Assembly (NCBI GenBank): GCA_964017235.1
Contig: OZ024927.1
Coordinates: 24,137,160-24,201,159 of the forward strand
Length of the DNA stretch: 64,000 nt
Direction of reading: 5' to 3'
From: Sabellastarte sp. h YS-2021
Taxonomy: Eukaryota > Annelida > Polychaeta > Sabellida > Sabellidae
Position numbers and translations under genes: made by a program. This document shows, piece after piece, positions 33,401-45,558 of the stretch (position 1 is its first letter; every line of letters starts with the position of its first letter). A model generated the notes under the pieces. It worked only from the letters and a program-made list of their open reading frames with translations. It was not told the DNA's origin and did not search any database.

Positions 33401-34599
33401 AAACTAGATTGGGCCAACTCGGCGCCAACATATCCCCAGACAGGTCATCACTCACGCCACAGGTTTTGATCGGGAATTTTTTAAAACATAATTACCCATT
33501 ATTATATGAACTTCAGCACATCAATCTACTCTGTTTATATCTCCCCAAGGAAGATGGTGTATCCCCAGACGCCGAATACATACCTCAAATTATATTTTCA
33601 ATCTTCCTGCAATGATAACTGTAAACCTATTTTCAAAGTATTTAAATGATTGATGATTGAATGTCCATTCTAAATTAATAATCCCAAAAGAGCATATCTG
33701 TTTCTATATTTGTTGACAAATAAAATATTATTTTTAACTCAACTCATCATATTTTTCAATCTTCCTTCAAAGTATTTAAATGATTGATGATTCAATGTCC
33801 ATTCTAAAATTCATAATCCCAAAAGCGCATATCTGTTTCTATATTTGTTCAGAAATAAAATATTATTTAAAAAAAAATTATTTATATTATTATTTTATTA
33901 TATTATTTTTAGAATTTGCAAATTGTTTTCAGTTATTCATTTCCTCTATACCTATATATGTGGTCCATATATATGCAACCTAAATATGTGACACAATCTC
34001 AGTTCTGACTCCCCTTTGTGTTATATGTAATGAAGCCCACCACCTCCCACCCCCACCCCTCTCCCCTTCTCCACACCTCTCTCACTATTACACAAGATCT
34101 GCAACCCCATTGAGTTCTTTGTTTCTCATCTGATATCACTAAATACCTTTGTTTATTTAGTGTCACTCAATATAGCTGGAGGTCCCAGAGGTGGGTGGGG
34201 GGAATCCGGGTGGGGGGTGTGGGTTGAGCATAAATGGTAAACAAACAATCTATATAAAAGGGATACTCAAATAAAAAAAGAATTGAGAATTTTAAGTATG
34301 TGATTATCAACTGAAATGAGTTCATAACTGTAGGAGCTGTGCCAAAATTAACTGAGGCAAGTTGAATAAAACTGGGCTAGTTGAGGGTTAAAAATCCCCT
34401 AGTTTTACTACATAAGGATATAATTTCATTAATATTGGGACTTAAAGCTCACTTAAAGTGTCCATTTTGTCTACTTGAATATGTTTAACCAGTTTCATTT
34501 TAAAAAGTGAAAAACTCAGCAAGCAGAGGTATAACACACAAAAATAAGTTCTTAAAAGACTAAGATAGCCATAACATTATTAATATTCAAAATTTAAAT

Positions 34600-36450
34600 A
34601 GACAGGCATTTCCTTTTAAAAATTCAAAGATTTCAGCTCTATAACCCACATAGTTTGACAGTTACTGGGCTTTAAAGTGGCATAATATCCATAAATTGGG
34701 TTTCTGTGGGCATTTTACAATTGTTAAAGAGACCTTAGCAATTAAACTACAGATCTGAAACTTTTTGGGGGACATACATAACAAACAAAAATTATATATA
34801 ATACAGTTTAAGACTTGTCACACTAAGCATTTCCAAATAACAGGGCAAAATACGGAAAAAATGTCAAAAAAGGCACTTGGGCGAGTGTCTATGGCCCTCA
34901 TACACAGGTTAAATGTCTACTAAAAACCTTGATTTTCGGCATATGTAAAAAGGACATAATAATGCATTCCCAATTGGGATTTCAGCTCCATCAATCACAT
35001 AGTTTAACAGTTACAGGGCTTAAAGGTGGTAAAAAGTCCAAATATTGGGTCATTGTGGGCCTTTTAGAGATCTCGATGTGGCTTTCAAATTAAAGCTTCA
35101 GACTTAAAATTTGTTACATACTAAGATTACACATAGAATATGTATCTAATAAAGTTTGAAACTTGTCAGACTTACCATTTCCAAGTTACAGAGCAAAATA
35201 TGTGAAAAATGTCTTAAAAGGGTCACTCAGGTGGGTGTTTAAGGTCCTCATACACAGGTTAAATGTCTACTTGAAGCCTTGATTTTTGGCACATGTAAAA
35301 AAAACATAATAATGTATTCCCAGATGAGATTTCAGCTCTATCAGTCACATAGTTTAACAGTCACAGGCCTTAAAATTGGCAAAAAGTCCAAATACTGGGT
35401 CTTTATGGGGCCTTCTAGAGACCTAAATGTGGCCTTCAAATTAAACTTCAGACTTAAAATTTGTCACATACTAAGATTACACATAGAATATGCATCTAAT
35501 ACAGTTTGAAACTTCTTAGACTTACCATTTCCAAGTTACAGGGAAAAATATGTGAAAAATGTCTAAAAATGCTCACTCGGGTGGGGATTTATGGTCCTCA
35601 TACACAGGTTAAATGTCTTCTTAAAGCCTTAATTTTTGGCACATATAAAGATAATATACTAATATCTTCTCAGATAGGATTTGAGCTCTATCAGTCACAT
35701 AGTTTGACAGTCACAGGGCTTAAAAGTAGCAAAAAGTCCAAATATTGGGTCTTTGGGAGCCTTTTAGAGACCTCAATTTGACCTTCAAAATTAAAGCTTC
35801 AGACTTAAAATCTGTTACATACTAAGATTACACATAGAATATATATCTAATACAGTTTGAAACTTCTCAGACTTACCATTTCCAAGTTACAGGGAAAAAG
35901 ATGTGAAAAATGTCTTATAAGGGTCACTCGGGTGGGTGTTTATGGTCCTGATACACAGGTTAACTGTCTATTAAAGGCCTAAATGTTGGGGCACATATAA
36001 GAAAACACATAGATATATTCCCAGATGATATTTAACTTAGATGAGAGACATAGTTTGAAAGCTACAGTGCTTGAAAGTGGCAAAAAGTGCATAAATTGGG
36101 TCTCTGTGGGCACTTTTGAGACCTTAAGTCGACCCCTTTGGGTAAACCTACAGCCCTAAAATTTTCTACAGACAAGGATTACATATCAAAGTTATACCTA
36201 GCGCAGTTTGAGACTCATCAGAATTATCACTTCCAAATTATAGGGCAAAATATGTGTTAAGTATAGCAAAAAATCCCTAAGTGGGGGTATTTATGGGCCT
36301 CAAACACAATTTTCTCCTCAACTTAAAGTCATGATTTTCGGCACATGTACTAAGAACATATTAATGTGTTGTCAGGTAAAATTTCAGCCAGCTGAGCATC
36401 ATAGTTTGTGACCTACAGGGCTCTAAGTGGCCAAAAGTGCAATTTCTGAC
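34600..36450 (+). repeat. Tandem array, about 350 bp monomer
   Basis: TACACAGGTTAAATGTCTAC or a close variant lies at 34901, 35251, 35601 and 35952 (steps 350, 350, 351). Each unit also has CAGCTCTATCAGTCACATAG and ACTTACCATTTCCAAGTTAC. The outermost copies are diverged. Confidence 0.9.
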
Positions 36451-36599
36451 CTTAAGGTGGCCATAAGTTCTTTTTTACTGGGAGTTTAAGGTCACCTTAA
36501 AATAGGGATCTTCCTTTGGGCACCTTTAACATGTGTACCAAGTTTGAAAAAAAAATATTAATTTGTTTTTGAGTTATCGCGTCCACAAGGAAATTTCTA

Positions 36600-36628
36600 C
36601 GGCGGCGGCGGCGGCGGCGGCGGCGGCG
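36600..36628 (+). repeat. (CGG)n microsatellite
   Basis: Nine to ten GGC units lie in a row near the 3' end of F4a. Shorter GGCGGCGGC tracts lie at the equivalent position in the F4b and F5 copies (46710 and 54245). Confidence 0.95.
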
Positions 36629-36975
36629 CGACGGACCTGAATCCAATATATCCCCGACTTTCGTCTGGGGATATAATAAATAACCAAACATGTACACAGA
36701 TATTTGATATTCATAAAGCACTCATACATGTTCTGAGATATAAGCTCGACAGTCAGTCTCTGTCTTAACTGTATGCTAATGTAAAAGCCAGTACATATAT
36801 GAGTACATTATATAAACTGAAACTTCATTATCTGAACTTACAATGTTTCCTAATTGCGAAGAAATGTGAGCCTTTCATGAGGCTAATAAACACATATATA
36901 ATTTACAACAGCAGTACTGGACACTTAGCCATTGTTATTTTATGAACCATAAACATGGGCCGATCAGCAAGAGTT

Positions 36976-36999
36976 GGGGGGGGGGGGGGGGGGGGGGGG
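36976..36999 (+). repeat. Poly(G) tract, 24 bases
   Basis: Uninterrupted G run; length is prone to sequencing error. Confidence 0.9.
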
Positions 37000-39869
37000 T
37001 GAAGCCACATGGACTGGAGTGAGTCTTGTCATTTGAAGACGAATACAAGTATTTTCATTGACTGTCAGTCCCACATGATTTCCCTGTAATTTGCAATGTA
37101 TATTTTTCTTACTAGGTAATCAGCCACTTTCTGTAACCTATCAGAAAGTCCTTTGTCAGCCCCAAATTCTGGTAAAAATGTCATTTAGTCCTTACATAAT
37201 ACCTAAGACCTGAAAAAATTTATATGAAAGTGAATTTACTGGGATGATAGTCAGCTTTATATGGATCACTGGATGGCTTACCTATAAATATAAAGACTTC
37301 ATATAAAAGTATTAGGGTTTATGTTTAAAAATGAAATTTACAAATATACAAATGATAACATGTATATCTAATAATTAATCCAAATAAAGCTTTTTCTCAA
37401 ACTGAAAATTACTTACAAACGACACCCGTAAAATAAGCATATACATACTAAATATGCTACACCTCTAAAAAGGAAAAAATGCTCATTGTCTTGGTAATTC
37501 AGTATAAGCCTTAAATCAATCAGCACAAACAAAACTAATTAAGATCATTAAAACAGCCAACATTTGGTTGGTTATGTGTCTATTAATAGTGCTGATTTTA
37601 TGCCCGAGTTAAACTATTTTCCAGTTTGGAGAAAATAATAATACTATTTCTCAGCTGCCCTTGTGTTATGGTGTCCTTTCATTTCATCAACCATACATTA
37701 ATAGAACATTGTGATGTCAACAAATACAGTGCACAATGTCAATTGTTTGGCAGATTTTCTTTCCCCATCATGATGTACTCTTCCAGATGCTCTAAAATGA
37801 AGGCAGTGAGGGGTCATTTTGTGTATTTAGTTCATATTTTCAGTTAACAGGTATTTACTTCTTGTTGAACATCTAAAATGCTCCATTCATAGAACATTAA
37901 AAGTTTCCTCACTAACTTTTTTCTCCACACCAATTTGCACTTGTAATTTCCTTTACATCTTTCTGAAGTTATGAACTTTCTGATGCAATTTTAACCATCC
38001 CTCATTTTCTAAACTTAGTTTTATATTTTTATCTATTTGCAAGTTGGGATATATTAACTAATTTCCTTTGATGGCCAAAGGCTATTTATATTCCACATTT
38101 AATAACAATTCTTTTATAAACCTGATAACTGTTCTGTGATGGATCTATTCCTAATAATGAAAAGGTGAACCACAGAGTCTTGTCACATGACTCTACTACT
38201 AGTACCTGAAACATCTTTAACCAACCCATGAACTATTCAAAGGTCAAAGTTGGGATTTTACGTCATATTCAGTATCACTGGTCTTCTACCACATTAGATA
38301 TCTGAAGTAACCAGAAACTACCCTTGCTGGGATTGTCGGCAATTTCTGCAGATTGAGCATCACCTATTAGAAGCAAGTTGACCTCTAGTTTAACGTGAGT
38401 AAACAAAGGAAGTTAACCATAAAATACGATAATGTCCACATATTATCACCAACAGTATTTGATACTATTTGATTGCAATTAATATATGTTGTGCTGGTTA
38501 AATTGTACAGATATGTATGTGCACTTCGTGGAAGAGCCTGATAGGTAACAAGAATATAAGTACATGTATTACGGATGCTTCCGGTGGATACAATTATCAC
38601 ATTTATCTAAATCACACAAAACATGACTGTTTGGCCCATAAATTGTTGCAAAAAAAAAGAAAAAAAAACCTAAGATTCAACGTGGATTCAACTGCTTAAT
38701 GTTTCACCAGCATCACTGCCTTTGAAACAACATTAAAAAATCTTACCACAAAGACAACTGCACAGAACTGGCAAAGTAAACAAACAAGAAATGGTTACAC
38801 AATTTCACTATTATATGACACCTGATGCATCATCAAAATGGATTAATAAATGTACACTTTGAGTTCATGTGAGTTCATTATCCCCTATCTGATAATACCC
38901 AGCATACAGGGTTCGCGATTACGCCGTCCGAGTATGTTAAACACGCGGTATTTCAGATTTGGACGTAAATTTCAGTTGTCAGCGCGTCCGTCGGGACGCG
39001 ATTTTTATGAGGAAAATATTTCTGCTTTAGAAGCGAATTTCGGTTGGCAGGAAGCGTAGATGTGCAAGCAATATATATAACACTGAAGATAAGCTTTATA
39101 TTTTAAAATTAAATGGTTTTGAGCGATTTCCTGGCAAGCTGTTTACGTCCACCATTGTAAAGCGAGATATTTCGTACACTAGCAAATCTACTCAAAACGT
39201 TATATATCGAAAGAAAGCCTGATCTCTGCATGGAAACAGTCGAAACAACAAGCCAGGGAGACTTTCGTGGGAGACGAACTATTTTAGTAAATCTCGGAAA
39301 CTCTTGATATTTAACCCCGGAAAGTTGCCCGGAAAATAAAAGCTGTAACATTCGAAAATATTTACAGGGGATGTAACAAAAAAATATATCTCTGGGACTA
39401 CCCAATGAATTTTTGTCAAACAAAAAGCAAGAAAAACTAAAAATTTTTATCTTTCAAACAGTATCAATGCCATATTTGTAGCTTAAATAAAATAATCAAA
39501 CAAAATAAATTTCAATCTAATTGCACTAAAATGAAGTTTGTTGACTGGGGTTCAGCTTTTTAAAATATTTTAAAAATTTATTTATGGACAGAAAAATTAT
39601 TACTTGCACCCAATTTTCATACAGTGGTACCTCTTTTTTGATGAGCCATAAGGTACAAGGTACCCGACGTTTCATAACCCTAACACAAACACTGGACTCA
39701 GAAAAAAAATGGAGGACATGTAGTCCGTTGGACTCCATATTTTAGAGGTACTTCGCTAACCCTGAGCATATATTTACAAATTTACTCCAATCAAATTACT
39801 GACGAGTGGTTTTCAAAGTTATATTTATGTGACCTGAGGATGTTAACAGTGACTTTAATCTTCCAAAAT
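37000..39869. other. Largely featureless region with one F5-type 3' end
   Basis: No ORF shows a domain. CGGATGCTTCCGGTGGATAC at 38573-38591 matches the 3' hairpin region of element F5 (54292-54311), so the remains of one F5 copy end here. A segment at 38998-39056 recurs at 49735-49790. The 39109-39423 minus frame has no recognisable content. Confidence 0.4.
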
Positions 39870-40588
39870 AACAAGGAATCAGTGCCCATGAATGGGCTCT
39901 GTGTCAGCTGACTTGACATTTGAGATACCTCACCTGACATTTTAGTATGGACCATATGCAAGTACTATTTATCCGAATATGTTGGTTTCTACTTCGCTTC
40001 TCAACAAAGAGGGCCCAAATTTTGGAAATTGAAAATAGATGGATATTTTTTCTTGATATCTGCACAATATCTGTTGATTGTATTAAAATGGTATTTGATT
40101 TAAGGTGAAATCACCAACACAGAATTAGGGATGTCACAACTTCAAATATTTTGTGTCAGTACTGAATAGCCATCAAATTTATAACAATACCAAAATCTTA
40201 TGTTTCATATTCTAATAGGCAATGAAAATGTTAAATATGTGAAATAATATGAAAATATGTGCCCATAATCTGTAATATTAAAAGAATTGCTGTTTTCCTG
40301 TGACTTTTGGTTCATTTATTTCAGGCAGAAAGTGGGCCATATAAGAGGTATATGGTACTTCCGGCTTTACTTGAATGCATAAACAACACAGAAAACATAG
40401 CTGCAGTTGTATTTTAACTTTTTTATGTGATAATATGTAAGTATTTGATGGATTCAGACCTTATGCCATATTTTGTTACATTGAGTGATTCTTCGTTCTT
40501 TAAAATATGATGCCGATATACAACACTATTCTAACCGTCATTGATTAGTCAGTCATGACTTCAATACACATTATCTATTTACAAGTAC
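39870..40588 (+). mobile_element. F2-type 5' end, solo copy
   Basis: AACAAGG, then the hairpin GCCCA-TGAA-TGGGC (39884-39897) and GTCAGCTGACT (39903-39913) match the start of F2 at 15783. No tandem array and no matching 3' hairpin follow, so the copy is truncated; its right limit is unknown. Confidence 0.5.
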
Positions 40589-41009
40589 AAACTAGAGGAT
40601 CGCTCGCAAAAAAAAAAGATAATGTTTTTGCATAGCAAAAACAAAGCGCCCCGAAAAGGATATAAAGGTGAGTGCTAAAGTATTAAGAAAATGCTTCGTT
40701 TCTAGCCTTATACTGTTGTGGCAACCAAAGTCAGCGCAGTCTGCTCTATCTAGCACAGTTTTCAAGATATAAGCATTTTTGTGTTTTGCAAAAAATAAAA
40801 AAATTTAAAATGTCCGCTATATTTGGCGAGACAAAAATATTTTGAAAATTGGCATGGCTACTCTGCAGAGATACCCAGCAGGTCCAAAATTTTGTTGAGT
40901 TCGCTCCATATAGCACGGTTTTCGAGATATAAGCATTTTTGTGTTTTGCAAAAACTTTGAAAATTCAAAATGGCCACCATTTTTGGGGAGACAAAAATTT
41001 TTGTCAAGA

Positions 41010-42040
41010 CCACTGCCGCGGTGTGTATCTCCCGCCGAGCATTAAAGCAGAAGAAATAGCTTTTCCGAGATATTCACAATTTTTCATTTTCATGTGTGAA
41101 AGCTCTTCCAAAAGTAGGTGAATGAGTTATTTCAGAAAAATTGGCTATCTGCAATACTATTAAGAGATAATTCACATTTACTCATTTTGAGTAGGTGAAT
41201 AATTATCTATGGGTCTGAAACTTCACCAAGTGAAAGCTCTCCCAAAAGTAGGTGAATGAGTTATTTGAGAAAAATTGGCTATCTGCAATACTTTTAGAGA
41301 TAATTCGCATTTACTCATTTTCAGTAGGTGAGTAATTAGCTATGGGTCTGAAACTTCACCAAGTGAAAGCTCTGCCAAAAGTAGGTGAATGAGTTATTTG
41401 AGAAAAATTGGCTATCTGCAATACTTTTAGAGATAATTCGTCTTTACTCATTTTGAGTAGGTGAGTAATTAGCTATGGGTCTGAAACTTCACAGAGTGAA
41501 AGCTCTCCCAAAAGTAGGTGAATGAGTTATTTGAAAAAAATTGGCTATCTGCAATAGTTTTAGAGATAATTCGCATTTACTCATTTTGAGTAGGTGAGCA
41601 ATTAGCTATGGGTCTGAAACTTCACCAAGTGAAAGCTCTCCCAAAAGTAGGTGAATGAGTTATTTGAGAAAAATTGGCTATATGCAATACTTTTAGGGAT
41701 AATTCACATTTACTCATTTTCAGTAGGTGAGTAATTAGCTATGGGTCTGAAACTTCACCAAGTGAAAGCTCTGCCAAAAGTAGGTGAATGAGTTATTTGA
41801 GAAAAATTGGCTATCTGCAATACTTTTAGAGATAATTCGCCTTTACTCATTTTGAGTAGGTGAGTAATTAGCTATGGGTCTGAAACTTCACAGAGTGAAA
41901 GCTCTCCCAAAAGTAGGTGAATGAGTTATTTGAAAAAAATTGGCTATCTGCAATAGTTTTAGAGATAATTCGCATTTACTCATTTTGAGTAGGTGAGCAA
42001 TTAGCTGTGGGTCTGAAACTTCATCAAGTGAAAGCTCTTT
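41010..42040 (+). mobile_element. F3-type element (copy b) nested in F6
   Basis: CAAGACCACTGCCGCGG and ATCTCCCGCC (41027-41036) resemble the F3 5' end at 27907. A 133 bp array follows, with CAAAAGTAGGTGAATGAG and TTTACTCATTTT in common with F3. No 3' hairpin is found; the 169 bp array resumes at 42040. Confidence 0.55.
41099..42038 (+). repeat. Tandem array, 133 bp monomer with 399 bp higher-order unit
   Basis: AAAGCTCT lies at 41099, 41233, 41366, 41499, 41632, 41765, 41898 and 42031, steps of 133 (the first 134). Three monomer types alternate, so 41233-41631 and 41632-42030 repeat as 399 bp units. Confidence 0.95.
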
Positions 42041-43140
42041 GGGATAGCTGCTCTGCAGAGATACCCTGAAGATAAAAAATTTCGTCGAAATCGCTCTATG
42101 TAGCACGGTTTTCGAAATATTAGCATTTTTGTGTTTTGCAATTTTTGCGCAAAAATTCGAAAATTCAAAATGGCCGCCATTTTTGGCAAGAAAATTTTTT
42201 TTTGAAAATTGGCATGGCTACTCTGCAGAGATACCCTAATCGTCGAAATCGCTCTATCTAGCACGGTTTTCGAGATATAAGCATTTTTGTGTTTTGCAAT
42301 TTTGCGAAAAATTCGAAAATTCAAAATGGCCGCCATTTTTTGCGAGAAATTTTTTGTTTGAAAATTGGCATGGCTACTCTGCAGAGATACCCTGCGGGTC
42401 AAAAATTTCGGCGAAATCGCTCTATCTAGCAGGGTTTTCGAGATATAAGCATTTTTATGTTTTGCAATTTTTGCGAAAAATTCGAAAATTCAAAATGGCC
42501 GCCATTTTTGGCGAGACAAAATTTTTTTGAAAATTGGCATGGCTACTCTGCAGATATACCCTGTGGGTCAAAAATTTCGTCGAAATCGCTCTATCTTGCA
42601 GGGTTTTCGAGATATAAGCATTTTTATGTTTTGCAATTTTTGCGAAAAATTCGAAAATTCAAAATGGCCGCCATTTTTGGCGAGATAAAAATTTTTTCAA
42701 AATTGGGATAACTACTCTGCAGAGATACCCTGTGGGTCAAAAATTTCGTCGAAATCGCTCTATCTAGCACGGTTTTCGTGATATAAGCATTTTTGTGTTT
42801 TGCAATTTTTGCGAAAATTTCGAAAATTCAAAATGGCCGCCATTTTTGGCGAGACAAAATTTTTTTGAAAATTGGGAAAAGTACTCCGCAGAGATATCCT
42901 GCGGATCAAAAATTTTGTCGAAATTGCTCTATCTAGCACGGTTTTTGAGATATAAGCATTTTTGTGTTTTGCAATTTTTGCAAAAATTTCGAAAATTCAA
43001 AATGGCCGCCATTTTGGGCGAGACAAAAATTTTTTGAAAATTGGGAAAACTACTCCGCAGAGATACCCTGTGGGTCAAAAATTTCGTCGAAATCGCTCTA
43101 TCTAGCACGGTTTTCGAGATATAAGCATTTTTGTGTTTTC
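42040..43140 (+). repeat. Tandem array, about 169 bp monomer with ATGGCCGCCAT core
   Basis: AAAATGGCCGCCATTTT recurs with steps of 156-170 bp, mostly 168-169 (TGG of the core at about 42171, 42327, 42497, 42665, 42834, 43003), with CTACTCTGCAGAGATACCCT and CGGTTTTCGAGATATAAGCA in each unit. Two diverged monomers precede the nested element (40730-41010), and related sequence lies at 47350-47570. Confidence 0.92.
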
Positions 43141-43617
43141 CTTATTTGGAAAATTCGTAATGATTAATTAATCATTAATTACTCGGCCATTTCTTGACCA
43201 ATCAATGCCAAAATCTAATGATTTCCAGATTTTAATAGAATGAATGTATTTGCCAAGTTTCAGGTGAATTGATAAAATTCCTTTCAAGTTATCATCCGGA
43301 CAAGCTTCCCCATCGAAAAAAGACATTTTTGGTCATGTGACCTCTCTGATTGGTTGAAATGTCACTGCAGCATATTCAAAAAAATTCCCCAAGGCTACTG
43401 CCTAAACCTGCCAAATTTGAAAAGAATCCGCCTAACGGTTACAGAGTTATAAGGAAAACAAAATGCGGAGCCGCCGGAGCCTGAAGCTCTCCCATACACA
43501 AACAAGCGTCCCTTGCGGGACGCTTAAATATCGCAACTCACATTTGTAAATGACCGGTCACTTTTCATGTACAAACAAACTGCAACAGATTTTAACTAAC
43601 TAAAGCTTATTTGACAT

Positions 43618-43863
43618 TTGAACCCAAATACCATAACATTGATCTCTTCAGATGATGAACTGTCACTGAAGTTCCAAAACAATTTCTCCCTCCAAAATAT
43701 TCTTGGCATTGCTGATTCCAAAGACCTTGGTATCAATATTATAAAGTACTTGTGTATAAATCACTGTGTTGTTAAAACGTATAAAAGAAATAACATTGAA
43801 AGTTATCGGATAAATGAGTTGTCCATTTACAATCTCAAGTTATTAGGCAAATATAGGCATTAA
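43618..43863 (+). other. Short open frame of unknown nature
   Basis: Eighty-one codons are open from a TTG to a TAA that lies in the target duplication of the neighbouring hAT element. The content (ISSDDELSLKFQNNFSLQN, IKYLCINHCVVKTYKRNN) looks protein-like and resembles an exon, but no family is recognised and no ATG or clear splice site was assigned. Confidence 0.2.
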
Positions 43864-43869
43864 TGCAAC

Positions 43870-45274
43870 CAGGATTGGGGCCAAATCCTTTGAGGATTTT
43901 GATTTTAGGGATTTAAATTCTTTTTTCAAAGGATTTGAAATCCTTTAGCAAAAAAATAAAGGATTTTGGATAGGGCTGCAACGATTCTTCGGTTACTTGG
44001 AAACAAAACGATTAAGTTTAATATTCGAGTCAAGAAAAGTGAAGCGGGTCTTCGAAAACAACTAAAAAGAGACGTAGAATCTACTACAAAATTTGATTTT
44101 TCTTTAAAAATATATAAATATATTTATATATTTTTCTAATAAAAGATGTTTCCGTTTTGAAGTTTTATTATTTATGCATTTGCAAACTTTAAATGTATGT
44201 GTAACAATACTGTTATAAGACATTTTAATATAACATATTTCGAAGGCGCTTCAAATCTCGCAATATAAAAATAGTTCAAGTTACCTGTATTTGGCACTAA
44301 AAATGCTTCTTTATTGCAACATTCAATGAATTATGAACACTGTTGCCTGTTGTGTGCATTTTAATCTTTTTATAAGGCGCTATATGTTGAAATATGATAA
44401 AGTTTATTTCGTGGGCGATAATCAAGCGATTAACCGAGTCCGAGTCGGTTCTTCCAAAACGAGGAATCGAGGCTCATTTTCGGGCTCGCTTGCAGCCCTA
44501 ATTTTGGATATGGAATTGATTTAAATTGTTTTGTTTTTGGACAAAATCCTTCTGCTGTTTAAAATCCTTTAAACTTTAATAGTGTAATGTGTATCTGTTT
44601 TTAATATATAATTTATTATATCTTTGCCCCTTTTCATAAAATATGAAATTCTAATAATCTTGTGCAGCGGGCAAGTCCCCACACAAAATACAATTGTTGC
44701 TTTAGATGCGATTTAGACTTTGTAGTTTACATTGAGTAGGACAGGGAGTACAGTTGAAAGAAGCCTCTGTACTTTGATGAAATAGCCCTTAGCTTTCATA
44801 AACTTAATAAACATAAATAAACTTCATAAAAACAGGATAGAAATCCACAGTAAGCAGCAATGGGTATGTATTTGAAAAAGGTTTCAGTACTTGTGTGAAA
44901 TGCAATTAACTTTTCTGTTTGTGAATAAAAGATGTCTCATTTCTTTCAATTCCATTCATTCCAAAAACACATAATTCAAAATTTCTTTCATCAATTGTGT
45001 ATAAATCTTTGTAGTTAATAGGTAATGAATTAATGATATTGTTTATGGTGACGGGAGAGTATCCCTATTAATATGTGAATATAGCTCAAGTTCCAATAAA
45101 TGTGCATAATTTCTTCAAGCATGTTTGTCTAAAGGATTTAATTCCTTTTTCAAAAAGGATTCAGTTTTGAATTTAAATCCTTTTGAAAAGAAAGGATTTG
45201 GATTTGATTTGCTCTTGAAAAATTTCAAAGGATTTGGATTTAAATCCTTTTTCAAGGATTTGACCCCAACCCTG
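43870..45274. mobile_element. hAT element family B, non-autonomous
   Basis: The left end CAGGATTGGGGCCAAATCCT and the right end AAGGATTTGACCCCAACCCTG are inverted repeats. A perfect 8 bp duplication AATGCAAC flanks them (43862-43869, 45275-45282). Subterminal AAGGATTT/AAATCCTTT repeats are frequent at both ends. The length is 1405 bp including a nested family A MITE. No transposase is present. Confidence 0.88.
43971..44500 (+). mobile_element. hAT MITE family A, complete copy nested in family B
   Basis: The copy is 530 bp with ends TAGGGCTGCAA and TTGCAGCCCTA (perfect 11 bp) and an 8 bp duplication ATTTTGGA at 43963-43970 and 44501-44508. It is colinear with the copy at 5643-6174. Confidence 0.93.
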
Positions 45275-45558
45275 AATGCAACCAGATGAGGTCTGACATA
45301 AAATGGTGGGGTACAGAAACAAATTACAATCTTTTCTTAGAAGTTCTTCACTTTTTTCTGCCTTTCTTTCTTGATTTTACTTAGAAATCGTAGCTTTTAT
45401 ATATCTTCAATTTCACTTCAAGTTAGCGGGCCTATATGATTTTCACAGGTATAAGTAGCAATTAACTGAAGGTGGAATAGAATCCTGTTGTAGTGGGAAG
45501 GAAGATTATTGATTGGTTCTGCTGTGTCTCGATCTCACAGCCTTCTGATTACACACAG

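Larger units (their letters stand above)
33401..36680 (+). mobile_element. Tandem-repeat element family F4, copy a
   Basis: It starts AAACTAGA (33401-33408), with the motif TATCCCCAGAC at 33431-33441. It ends in a hairpin, TATATCCCCGAC (36647-36658) against GTCTGGGGATATA (36663-36675), then ATAAATAA. The 3' arm is the exact reverse complement of the 5' motif. The interior holds a 350 bp array and a (CGG)n tract. The first AAAC could belong to the abutting SINE tail. Confidence 0.72.
40589..43530 (+). mobile_element. Tandem-repeat element family F6, copy a, with nested F3-type element
   Basis: It starts AAACTAGA (40589-40596), followed by the perfect hairpin TGTTTTTGC-ATA-GCAAAAACA (40623-40643) and AAGCGCCCCG (40644-40653). 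It ends with the hairpin AAGCGTCCC-TTGC-GGGACGCTT (43504-43525). The interior is a 169 bp array interrupted by an F3-like segment with its own 133 bp array. Confidence 0.7.

Noticed and set aside
36497-36721. Arg-rich minus-strand ORF
   Set aside because: The Arg run is a translated (CGG)n microsatellite.
39109-39423. A 104-residue minus-strand ORF as a gene
   Set aside because: No domain, no splice-consistent neighbours and no second line of evidence.
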